From Aeromonas tecta (GTDB lineage Bacteria; Pseudomonadota; Gammaproteobacteria; Enterobacterales; Aeromonadaceae), in NCBI RefSeq assembly GCF_000820185.1, contig NZ_CDCA01000023.1, positions 1 to 64,000 on the forward strand: a stretch of 64,000 nucleotides of DNA, given 5' to 3'. Every line of letters begins with the position of its first letter. The stretch's first letter is position 1. The notes beneath the pieces are model-generated. The model was not told the DNA's origin. It made no database searches and saw only the letters and a program-made list of their open reading frames with translations. Shown here one piece after another: positions 53,870 through 64,000 of this stretch. The translations under genes were made by a program, and so were the position numbers.

Positions 53870-54832
53870 ATGTCCATCCCGATAGTCGCCGTGGTGACCT
53901 TCGATCAGTTCAGCCCTTTTCATTGTGCCGTGCCCTGCCTCATCTTCGGCGACATGATGATGCCGGGTCAGCCCCTGTTTGAACTCAGGCTCTGCGCCGG
54001 CGATGCAATCCACCAGCCCGGCTCCTCACAAGGCTTCTACATTAATCCCCCTCATGGGCTCGAAGCCCTGGCCGAGGCGGATATCATCATAATTCCCTTC
54101 TGGCGGGATCCGGCGGAGCGCCCGGCCCAGCCCTTGCTCGATGCCCTGGTGGCCGCTTATGACAGAGGCGCCCAGGTGGTGGGGCTCTGCCTCGGCACCT
54201 ATGTGCTGGCCTACGCCGGCTTGCTGGAGGGGCGCAGAGCTTCCACCCACTGGGAGTACGAGCAGGACTTCATGCACCGCTTTCCCGGCGTGCGGCTCGA
54301 TACCAATGCCCTCTACGTGGACGATGAAAAGCTGATCACCTCAGCTGGCACGGCGGCCGGGCTGGATTGCTGCCTCTACCTGGTGCGCCAGCATCATGGC
54401 AGCCAGATCGCCAACAAGCTGGCAAGGCGGCTGGTGGTGCCACCCCATCGAGAAGGCGGCCAGGCCCAGTTCATCGAGCAGCCGGTACCCTCCTCCACCC
54501 GGGATGCCAGGATGAATCAGCTACTGGACCATCTGCGCGGCCATCTGGCGCAGCCCCACAACCTGGACAACCTGGCGGAACACTGCCTGATGAGTCGGCG
54601 CACCTTCACCCGCCGTTTCCAGCAGGCGACCGGCCTCTCCGTCGGTGACTGGTTGCTGGCCGAGCGGCTCAGGCGCAGCCAGGAGTTGCTGGAGTCCAGC
54701 TCTCACTCCATGGAGCGCATCGCCGAGCTGGTGGGATTGAAGACGGCCACCAGCCTGCGCCAGCACTTTCGCACACGCTTCGGGGTGTCTCCGAGCGAGT
54801 GGCGCCGCACCTTTCGCGGCGATAGAGTGTAA
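53870..54832 (+). CDS. GlxA-family AraC regulator with DJ-1/PfpI-like domain
   Basis: 320 residues: an N-terminal DJ-1/PfpI (amidotransferase-like) sensing domain (about 5-180, with the nucleophile-elbow cysteine in VVGLCLGTYVLAYAGLLEGRRASTHW) and a C-terminal AraC DNA-binding domain (about 215-315). The ATG at 53870 follows AGAGGAA. Genes of this type usually regulate neighbours; here the adjacent upstream gene is a pseudogene, so the target is unclear. Confidence 0.87.
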   Translation: MSIPIVAVVTFDQFSPFHCAVPCLIFGDMMMPGQPLFELRLCAGDAIHQPGSSQGFYINPPHGLEALAEADIIIIPFWRDPAERPAQPLLDALVAAYDRGAQVVGLCLGTYVLAYAGLLEGRRASTHWEYEQDFMHRFPGVRLDTNALYVDDEKLITSAGTAAGLDCCLYLVRQHHGSQIANKLARRLVVPPHREGGQAQFIEQPVPSSTRDARMNQLLDHLRGHLAQPHNLDNLAEHCLMSRRTFTRRFQQATGLSVGDWLLAERLRRSQELLESSSHSMERIAELVGLKTATSLRQHFRTRFGVSPSEWRRTFRGDRV

Positions 54833-54893
54833 CGCCACCCTCGCCGAGTCATCCGTCCGTTGAGAGCCATCACAGATCCCAAGGAGCCACACC

Positions 54894-55598
54894 ATGTCCC
54901 GTTCCGAACGCCTGCTCGCCCTGCTCCAGCAGCTGCGTGGTCATCGCTACGCCATCACTGGCACGGCTCTCGCACAAGAGCTGGGCATCAGCCTGCGTAC
55001 CCTCTATCGAGATATCGCCACTCTGCAAGCCCAGGGGGCACAGATTGAAGGGGAAGCCGGCATCGGCTATGTCCTGAGACCCGGTTTCACGCTGCCACCC
55101 CTGATGTTCAGTGAGGAGGAGCTGGACGCCCTGGTGCTGGGGTCCCGATGGGTGGCAGAGCATGCGGACAGAGACCTGAGCACAGGCGCCCGTAGTGCGC
55201 TGGCCAAGATAGAAGCCGTGCTGCCCGCCGAGTATCGACAGCAGCTCCAGGCCAATGCCCTACTGATCGGCTCCTACCGCACCACGGAGAGCACGGACGA
55301 GACGCAGTTGCGCAGCGCCATCCGCCAGCAGCGCAAGGTGACCCTCGGCTATCGCGACCTGAAGGAGGCACTCTCCGAGCGCACCGTCTGGCCCTTCGCC
55401 CTCGGCTACTTCGACAAGGTGCGGGTGTTGATGGCCTGGTGTGAGCTACGCCAGGACTTTCGTCATTTCCGGGTCGATCGCATCGACCATTTGCAGCTGG
55501 AGGCGAGCCCCTATCCCAGGAGCCCGGCCCTGCTGCTCAAGGAGTGGCGGGCCAACCAGCAGATCCCGCAACCGGGATTCATTGCTGACAGAAACTGA
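54894..55598 (+). CDS. HTH_11/WYL-domain transcriptional regulator (YafY-like)
   Basis: 234 residues: an N-terminal DeoR-like winged helix (about 3-58, RLLALLQQLRGHRYAITGTALAQELGISLRTLYRDI) and a WYL domain (about 135-205, RKVTLGYRD, VWPFALGYFDKVRVLMAWCELRQDFRHFRVDRI). WYL domains bind nucleic acids or small ligands. The ATG follows AAGGAG. It is followed after 64 bases by a VOC-family gene, with which it may be cotranscribed. Confidence 0.85.
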   Translation: MSRSERLLALLQQLRGHRYAITGTALAQELGISLRTLYRDIATLQAQGAQIEGEAGIGYVLRPGFTLPPLMFSEEELDALVLGSRWVAEHADRDLSTGARSALAKIEAVLPAEYRQQLQANALLIGSYRTTESTDETQLRSAIRQQRKVTLGYRDLKEALSERTVWPFALGYFDKVRVLMAWCELRQDFRHFRVDRIDHLQLEASPYPRSPALLLKEWRANQQIPQPGFIADRN

Positions 55599-55662
55599 CA
55601 CCCCGGGCGGCCATGCTGATGGGGTCGGCGCAGTGCGCCATCCCCCAAGCAAGGAGTGTCAC

Positions 55663-56040
55663 ATGCATATCCCCCAATTCAGCATCCTCTATGTCGCCAA
55701 TCCGGTTCACAGCGCCCGCTTCTACCGCGAACTGTTCCAGCGCGCACCGGTAGAAGAGTGCCCCAGTTTTGCCATGTTCGTGTTCGAGTCGGGCGCCAAA
55801 CTGGCACTCTGGGCCAGAGAACAAGTCGAGCCGGCTGTCACTCAAGAAGCCGGTGCCATGGAGCTGGCCTTCCCCCTGCCCGATGATGCCTGTATCGATG
55901 CTTGCTTTGCCAAGTGGCAGGCCGACGGCTTGACCATAGCGCAGCGCCCCACCCGGATGGAGTTCGGCTACACCTGCGTGGCACTGGACCCTGACGGCCA
56001 TCGCCTTCGCCTCTACAGCCCGGCTCCAGAATTAGCCTGA
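55663..56040 (+). CDS. VOC (glyoxalase/bleomycin-resistance fold) family protein
   Basis: 125 residues with the paired beta-alpha-beta-beta-beta modules of the vicinal oxygen chelate fold: FSILYVANPVHSARFYRELF in the first half and GYTCVALDPDGHRLRLYSP in the second. The Glu/His metal ligands are only partly conserved, so enzymatic activity is uncertain. YafY-type regulators and VOC proteins are often neighbours. The ATG at 55663 follows AAGGAG. A parS-like site lies 21 bases after the stop. Confidence 0.82.
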   Translation: MHIPQFSILYVANPVHSARFYRELFQRAPVEECPSFAMFVFESGAKLALWAREQVEPAVTQEAGAMELAFPLPDDACIDACFAKWQADGLTIAQRPTRMEFGYTCVALDPDGHRLRLYSPAPELA

Positions 56041-56061
56041 TGCTAACGGCATCGGAACGAG

Positions 56062-56077
56062 TGTTTCACGTGGAACG
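56062..56077. other. parS-like ParB-binding site 3
   Basis: TGTTTCACGTGGAACG, identical over 16 bases to site 1. It lies between the VOC gene and the gyrB terminator. Confidence 0.88.
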
Positions 56078-56103
56078 TGGCTCTTATGCCCAGCCCTGAA
56101 AAC

Positions 56104-56133
56104 AAAAAGCCGGTCACAAGGACCGGCTTTTTT
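56104..56133. terminator. terminator after gyrB (bidirectional)
   Basis: AAAAAGCCGGTC-ACAAG-GACCGGCTTTTTT between the convergent VOC gene and gyrB. Confidence 0.92.
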
Positions 56134-56155
56134 ATATCGCGATGATAGAGTCGAA

Positions 56156-59670
<3,515 letters not shown>

Positions 59671-59672
59671 GA

Positions 59673-60776
59673 CTAGATCCGCATCGGCATCACCACGTAC
59701 TGAGCATCTTGGCTGTCAAAATCCTCAATAATGGCACTGCTGATGGAATCGCTCAGGCTGATCCGGATCTGGTCACATTTTAACGTATTCAGCACGTCCA
59801 GCACATAGGAGACGTTGAAGCCGATCTCCATCTCGCTGGCCTCGTATTGTACGTCAAGCAGCTCTTCCGCTTCTTCCTGTTCCGGGTTGTTGGCGGTGAT
59901 GCGCAGCAAATGTTGCTGCAAATTGAGACGCACCCCACGGAATTTTTCGTTGGAAAGAATGGCGGCGCGGGCGAAGGCCTGGCGCAGATCCTCACGACCG
60001 GCGATCAACGCCTTGTCGCTGTTGCGCGGAATGACCCGGCGCCAGTCCGGGAAGCGGCCATCTACCAGCTTGGAGGTGAAGATGAAGCCATCCAGCGCGG
60101 CGCGCAGGTTGCTGCGGCCGATCTGCAGCCGTACCGGCTTGTCTTCCGCCTCAAGCAGGCGCACCAGCTCAAGCACCCCTTTACGGGGCAGGATAACCTG
60201 ATGATCGGGCAGCGATTCTTGTACCACTTCACGACGGCAGGTGGCGAGACGGTGACCGTCGGTTGCGACGGTGCGCAGGCCATGGCCTTCGCTCTCGAAC
60301 AGCATGCCGTTCAGGTAGTAGCGCACGTCCTGGCTGGCCATGGAGAACTGGGTCGCATCGATCAGCTTCTTCAGTTCCAGCTGACTGATGTCGAATTCGA
60401 GCACGGACTCCCAGTCCTCGATATTCGGATACTCGGTCGCCGGCAGGGTCGACAGATTGAAGCGGGAGCGGCCGGAGCGGATGATCAAGCGTTCGCCTTC
60501 GGTGCTGAGGCGAATGTCCGCCCCTTCCGGCAGGCCACGGCAGATATCCAGCAGCTTGCGGGCCGGCACTGTGGTGCGGCCATCCTGGCTGTCGCTGTTG
60601 AGATAGACCTGACCGATCATCTCCACTTCGAGGTCGGTACCGGTCAGGGATAGCAGACCGTTGCTGACATCGAGCAGGACGTTGCCGAGGATCGGCAGGG
60701 TCGGCCGGCCACCCAGGGCACCGGACACCAGTTGCAGAGGACGTAACAGGGCCTCACGGCTAATTTCGAGCTGCAT
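59673..60776 (-). CDS. dnaN: DNA polymerase III beta sliding clamp
   Basis: The ring-shaped processivity clamp. 367 residues (E. coli 366) in three repeated domains, starting MQLEISREALLRPLQLVSGALG and ending with the conserved YVVMPMRI. The ATG at 60776 follows GGAGAG. Between it and dnaA lies a degenerate duplicate of the dnaA/dnaN junction. Confidence 0.98.
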   Translation of the reverse strand: MQLEISREALLRPLQLVSGALGGRPTLPILGNVLLDVSNGLLSLTGTDLEVEMIGQVYLNSDSQDGRTTVPARKLLDICRGLPEGADIRLSTEGERLIIRSGRSRFNLSTLPATEYPNIEDWESVLEFDISQLELKKLIDATQFSMASQDVRYYLNGMLFESEGHGLRTVATDGHRLATCRREVVQESLPDHQVILPRKGVLELVRLLEAEDKPVRLQIGRSNLRAALDGFIFTSKLVDGRFPDWRRVIPRNSDKALIAGREDLRQAFARAAILSNEKFRGVRLNLQQHLLRITANNPEQEEAEELLDVQYEASEMEIGFNVSYVLDVLNTLKCDQIRISLSDSISSAIIEDFDSQDAQYVVMPMRI

Positions 60777-60895
60777 CTGTGCTCTCCGTTGTGATTAGGA
60801 GGAAAAGGTTCGGATCAGGTTGGAATATTCACACTGCATCTGTCCACTCCGTTCCGTTATCAGGAAGAAAGGGTACGGATCAGGTTGGAATAGTC
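60773..60895 (-). repeat. degenerate tandem duplication of the dnaA/dnaN junction
   Basis: Two copies of about 60 bases (60773-60830 and 60836-60895) align over their full length. Each holds, on the minus strand, the codons for YSNLIRT.SS plus stop, a purine-rich ribosome-binding site, and ATG. One copy is the true dnaA end. The other lies between dnaA and dnaN. Confidence 0.85.
60795..60839 (-). pseudogene. mini-ORF between dnaA and dnaN created by the duplication
   Basis: Reads MQCEYSNLIRTFSS then stop. Its first two codons copy the dnaN start and the rest copies the DnaA C-terminus ([11 protein letters not shown]). GGAG lies seven bases before its ATG. It ends 18 bases before the dnaN start. 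Relic or coupling peptide; no protein function is claimed. Confidence 0.6.
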
Positions 60896-62230
60896 TTCCT
60901 TGATGTCGTGACTCTCCTCCTTCAGCTGCTCGATCTTGCGGCAGGCATGAAGAACGGTAGTGTGGTCACGGCCACCAAAGGCATCCCCTATCTCCGGCAA
61001 ACTGTGGTTGGTCAGCTCCTTGGCCAGTGCCATCGCCAGCTGGCGTGGACGGGCAACGGAGCGTGAGCGGCGTTTGGACAGCAGATCCGCCAACTTGATC
61101 TTGTAGTACTCCGCCACCGTCTTCTGGATGTTGTCGATGGTGACCAGCTTCTCCTGCAAGGCCAGCAAGTCGCGCAGCGCTTCACGCACGAAATCGATGT
61201 TGATGGCACGGCCGGTGAAGTTGGCGTTGGCGATGACCCGGTTGAGGGCCCCTTCCAGTTCACGGACGTTGGATCTCAGTCGCTTGGCGATGAAGAAGGC
61301 GACTTCGTCCGGCAGGTGGATCTGGTTCTCGTCCGCCTTGCGCATCAGGATCGCGACGCGGGTCTCCAGCTCGGGCGGTTCGATCGCCACGGTCAGGCCC
61401 CAACCGAAGCGGGACTTGAGACGATCCTCCACCCCGTTGATCTCTTTCGGATAGCGATCCGAGGTCAGGATGATCTGCTGGTTACCTTCGAGCAAGGCGT
61501 TGAAGGTATGGAAGAACTCCTCCTGGGAGCGCTCCTTGTTGGCGAAGAACTGGATGTCATCGATGAGCAAGGCATCGACGCTACGGTAATAACGCTTGAA
61601 CTCTTCAATGGCGTTATTCTGCAGCGCCTTCACCATGTCCTGGACGAAGCGCTCGGAGTGCATGTAGATGACTTTGGCGTCTTTCTTGCGCTCTTTGATG
61701 GCATTGCCAACGGCGTGCAGCAGGTGGGTCTTGCCCAGACCGGTGCCACCATAGAGGAACAGCGGGTTATAAGCGCCACCCGGATTGTCGGCCACCTGAC
61801 GGGCCGCCGCACGGGCCAACTGGTTGGACTTACCTTCGACGAAATTCTCGAAGGTATAGTTCACGTTGGTGTTGCTCTTATGGTTCGGCTCGGGCTTGGT
61901 TTCCGCCTTGCTTTCCCAACTCTTCTGCAAGTTATTCACAGGCGCAGCACCACGCGCCGGCGCTCTTGCGACCGCGACGGGATGGGGACGATTACCTATG
62001 TCAAAACGCAGGGTGGGACCATCGACGCCACAGAGCTCATTGATGATGCCGTTGACCCGGAGCAGGTACTTGTCGCGTACCCAATCCAGAACGAAGCGAT
62101 TAGGTGCATACAGGGTCAGAGTATTGTCACTCAACTCCGCTTGAAGCGGCCGGATCCACATGCTGAATTCTGCCGAGGGCAACTCATCTTGCAGCCGGTT
62201 TAGGCACTGCTGCCATAGCGAAGCAGTCAC
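60860..62230 (-). CDS. dnaA: chromosomal replication initiator DnaA
   Basis: Opens oriC as an ATP-bound filament. 456 residues: domain I (about 1-85), a variable linker, AAA+ domain III with Walker [11 protein letters not shown] (near 163) and Walker B LLIDDIQF, and domain IV with the DNA-binding signature [15 protein letters not shown]. The start is GTG, with GGGAG upstream. The upstream gap carries clustered GATC and weak DnaA boxes, in keeping with autoregulation. Confidence 0.98.
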   Translation of the reverse strand: MTASLWQQCLNRLQDELPSAEFSMWIRPLQAELSDNTLTLYAPNRFVLDWVRDKYLLRVNGIINELCGVDGPTLRFDIGNRPHPVAVARAPARGAAPVNNLQKSWESKAETKPEPNHKSNTNVNYTFENFVEGKSNQLARAAARQVADNPGGAYNPLFLYGGTGLGKTHLLHAVGNAIKERKKDAKVIYMHSERFVQDMVKALQNNAIEEFKRYYRSVDALLIDDIQFFANKERSQEEFFHTFNALLEGNQQIILTSDRYPKEINGVEDRLKSRFGWGLTVAIEPPELETRVAILMRKADENQIHLPDEVAFFIAKRLRSNVRELEGALNRVIANANFTGRAINIDFVREALRDLLALQEKLVTIDNIQKTVAEYYKIKLADLLSKRRSRSVARPRQLAMALAKELTNHSLPEIGDAFGGRDHTTVLHACRKIEQLKEESHDIKEDYSNLIRTLSS

Positions 62231-62542
62231 TCTAGACTCCCGTCAATTGATTAACTAAAGACCGGCTATTCTACGTTTTTAGCGGCTGGATCTCTAGTTG
62301 CCGCCACGCGGATCCAGCAAATAAGATCCTTGACTTTCAAGGATCCAGCGCCCCAGGATCTGATTTCATCCCCAAAGTTACCCACAGCTACCAGCTGGGG
62401 TGTGGACAGAATGATTCGGTGCTGCTGCGGTTATTTTATATAACCAAATATCATTTATTCTTTATATTTTATTCCAATAACATCTGCGCCAACCCGTGAT
62501 TACAACTAAAAATACAAAACAATATAGAGAGAGAGGAATCCC
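62231..62542. promoter_or_regulatory. dnaA / ABC-transporter divergent control region with GATC cluster and DnaA boxes
   Basis: 312 bases. Five GATC sites lie within 72 bases (62289-62360), with GATCCAGC present three times, once inverted. DnaA-like boxes TTACCCACA (62378-62386) and CTGTCCACA on the other strand (62401-62409) face each other. An AT-rich tract follows (62430-62480). A -10 TAGAAT on the minus strand (62268-62273) could serve dnaA. I see no full oriC array. Confidence 0.65.
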
Positions 62543-63301
62543 ATGACATCCACTATCAAACTGATCTCCGGCGCAGCCATTTTGCTGGCCACCCTGTCTG
62601 GCCAGGCGGTTGCCCAGGAAACCATCAAGGTCGGTATGTCCGGCAAGTATTTCCCGTTCACCTTCGTCAAGCAGGACAAGCTGCAGGGCTTTGAGGTGGA
62701 CATGTGGAACCAGATCGGTGAGCGCACCGGTTACAAGGTAGAGTTCGTCACCGCCAGCTTCTCCGGCCTGTTTGGCATGCTGGAAACCGGTCGCGTCGAT
62801 ACCATCTCCAACCAGATCACCATCACCGACGAGCGCAAGGCCAAGTACGCCTTCTCCCAGCCCTATGTCTATGACGGCGCCCAGATCGTGGTGCGCAAGG
62901 GCAACAGCACCATCCACGGTCTCAAGGATCTGGAAGGCAAAACCGTCGCGGTGAACCTCGGCTCCAACTTCGAAGAGCTGCTGCGCAAGAATGATCCGAA
63001 CAAGAAGATCGATGTCCGTACCTATGACTCCAGCTTCGAGCAGGATGTGGCCCTGGGCCGCATCGACGCCTTCGTGATGGACCGCGTCTCCACCGCCCAG
63101 CTGATCAAGGAATCCAAGCTTCCGCTGCAACAGGCCGGCAAGCCGTTCGAGACCATCGAAAACGCCCTGCCCTTCCTGAAGACCCCGGAAAAACAGGCCG
63201 TGCTGAAGAAGGTTGATGATGCCCTGACCGCCATGCGCAAAGACGGCTCCCTGACCAAGATCTCGGAAAAATGGTTCGCAGCGGACATCACTAACAAATA
63301 A
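62543..63301 (+). CDS. amino-acid ABC transporter substrate-binding protein (cystine-like)
   Basis: 252 residues with a signal peptide ending near GQAVAQ. A periplasmic type-II binding protein (SBP family 3): GMSGKYFPFTF, GFEVDMWNQIGERTG, SNQITITDERKAKYAFSQPY (the substrate carboxylate site), VNLGSNFEE and VALGRIDAFVMDR. These motifs are closest to cystine-binding TcyJ among proteins I can recall, but the ligand is not proven. V. cholerae has the same kind of transporter beside dnaA. The RBS is AGAGAGGAA. Confidence 0.88.
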   Translation: MTSTIKLISGAAILLATLSGQAVAQETIKVGMSGKYFPFTFVKQDKLQGFEVDMWNQIGERTGYKVEFVTASFSGLFGMLETGRVDTISNQITITDERKAKYAFSQPYVYDGAQIVVRKGNSTIHGLKDLEGKTVAVNLGSNFEELLRKNDPNKKIDVRTYDSSFEQDVALGRIDAFVMDRVSTAQLIKESKLPLQQAGKPFETIENALPFLKTPEKQAVLKKVDDALTAMRKDGSLTKISEKWFAADITNK

Positions 63302-63970
63302 ATGATGGAATTCGACCTCGAGTACACACTCGGGCTGTTCCCCATCCTGCTCAAGTATCTGGGCACCACGATGGAAATGGCCCTGTGGGGATTCGTATTG
63401 GCACTCGTACTGTCGCTGGCCCTGGCGATAGTACGGGTGTTTCGCGTTCCCGCAATTCACTGGCTGGCGATGCTCTATATCTCGTTCTTCCGAGGTACAC
63501 CCCTGCTCGTTCAGCTGTTCCTGCTCTACTACGGCCTGCCGCAACTGTTCCCCATCTTCGTGGGAATGGATGCCTTTACCGCCGCCATCATCGGCCTGAC
63601 CCTGCACTTTGCCGCCTACATGGCCGAGTCGATCCGGGCTGCCATCCTGGGGATCAACAAGAGCCAGATGGAAGCTGCCCTCAGCATCGGCATGAGTCGC
63701 TATCAGGCGATGCAGAGGATCATCCTGCCCCAGGCGGCGCGCATCGCGACCCCATCGCTGATGAACTACTTCATCGACATGATCAAGAGCACCTCGCTCG
63801 CCTTCACCCTGGGCGTGGCGGAGATCATGGGGAAAGCGCAGATGGAAGCCGCCTCCTCCTTCAAGTTCTTCGAGAGCTTCATGGCGGTGGCCCTGGTCTA
63901 CTGGGTGGTGGTCATCTTCTTCACCCGCTTGCAGCATCTGCTGGAAGTGCGTCTCAACCGCGCCTACTGA
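63302..63970 (+). CDS. amino-acid ABC transporter permease
   Basis: 222 residues of the HisMQ family with about five helices: TMEMALWGFVLALVLSLALAIVRV, the YISFFRGTPLLVQLFLLYYGLPQLF segment, and the EAA loop MEAALSIGMSRYQAMQRIILPQAARIATPSLMNYFI that docks on the ATPase. It begins at the base after the binding-protein stop, so translation is coupled. It imports the ligand of the preceding protein across the inner membrane. Confidence 0.92.
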   Translation: MMEFDLEYTLGLFPILLKYLGTTMEMALWGFVLALVLSLALAIVRVFRVPAIHWLAMLYISFFRGTPLLVQLFLLYYGLPQLFPIFVGMDAFTAAIIGLTLHFAAYMAESIRAAILGINKSQMEAALSIGMSRYQAMQRIILPQAARIATPSLMNYFIDMIKSTSLAFTLGVAEIMGKAQMEAASSFKFFESFMAVALVYWVVVIFFTRLQHLLEVRLNRAY

Positions 63971-63980
63971 GGAACAACTC

Positions 63981-64000
63981 ATGATCAAACTGAGCGGCCT
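63981..64000 (+). CDS. ABC transporter ATP-binding protein (partial, cut by window edge)
   Basis: Only the start ATG and six codons (reading MIKLSGL) are present, preceded by GAGGAA and 10 bases after the permease stop. The identification as the ATPase of this transporter rests on position and on the typical N-terminal MIKL start; the Walker motifs lie outside. Confidence 0.7.

Noticed and set aside
62231..62542. oriC itself in the dnaA upstream gap
   Set aside because: Only two imperfect DnaA boxes are seen and in related genera oriC lies near mnmG/mioC; recorded as a dnaA control region instead.

Overview
The window is a stretch of a gammaproteobacterial chromosome, almost certainly Aeromonas. 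The reasons are the dense high-GC coding, the gene order dnaA-dnaN-recF-gyrB beside an amino-acid ABC transporter, an argX-hisR-leuT-proM type tRNA cluster, and proteins that recall E. coli and Vibrio orthologues throughout. No prophage, insertion sequence, integron or CRISPR array was seen. It is an ordinary core and near-core region close to the replication origin. Gene identities rest on recognising families from memory; no search was run.

Layout. 1-546: leader and promoter of an rRNA operon whose 16S gene lies beyond the left edge (minus strand). 0.5-4 kb: a membrane-anchored RRM protein, murI, and btuB under a cobalamin riboswitch. 4-8 kb: a pyruvate-type sensing module ypdA-ypdB with its probable target transporter yhjX, including a recognisable YpdB direct repeat. 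8-16 kb: leuE, fsr, a YhiN-type flavoprotein, ferritin, a TPR-GGDEF protein, fabV and uspA. 16.3-19.6 kb: a second-type tryptophanyl-tRNA synthetase behind a classical Trp attenuator, then a LysR regulator divergent from a DMT exporter. 19.7-24 kb: a DUF6314 protein, another DMT transporter, a degenerate GGDEF protein, and kdkA/opsX for the LPS inner core. 24.3-30.4 kb: gmk, rpoZ, spoT, trmH, pldB, yigL. 30.4-31.7 kb: a ricin-B lipoprotein and four tRNAs. 31.8-40.2 kb: a tetR-adaptor-RND efflux operon, an orphan sensor kinase, and gor. 40.4-48.4 kb: kdpFABC and kdpDE. 48.4-56 kb: an MFS/AraC pair, avtA, two small heat-shock proteins with ROSE-like thermometers under a sigma-32 promoter, a broken metallo-hydrolase gene, and regulators. 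56-62.2 kb: gyrB, recF, dnaN, dnaA (minus strand). 62.5-64 kb: an amino-acid ABC transporter cut by the right edge.

Three things stand out. (1) Three operon junctions (ypdA/ypdB, dnaA/dnaN, kdpD/kdpE) each carry a degenerate tandem copy of the junction. Each copy creates a mini-ORF with its own ribosome-binding site between the two genes. At both kinase/regulator junctions the mini-ORF is a truncated copy of the response-regulator N-terminus. (2) Four parS-like sites lie within about 10 kb beside dnaA, which marks this as the ParB loading region; one of them is read as codons of recF. (3) The Firmicutes-like TrpRS gene has a complete leader-peptide attenuator: tandem Trp codons, antiterminator and terminator.

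How the parts fit: the stable-RNA promoters (rrn and tRNA) share a GC-rich discriminator typical of ppGpp control, and spoT and rpoZ lie in the same window. Several genes are wired to local RNA switches: a B12 riboswitch, a Trp attenuator, ROSE elements, and a terminator that separates kdpFABC from kdpDE.
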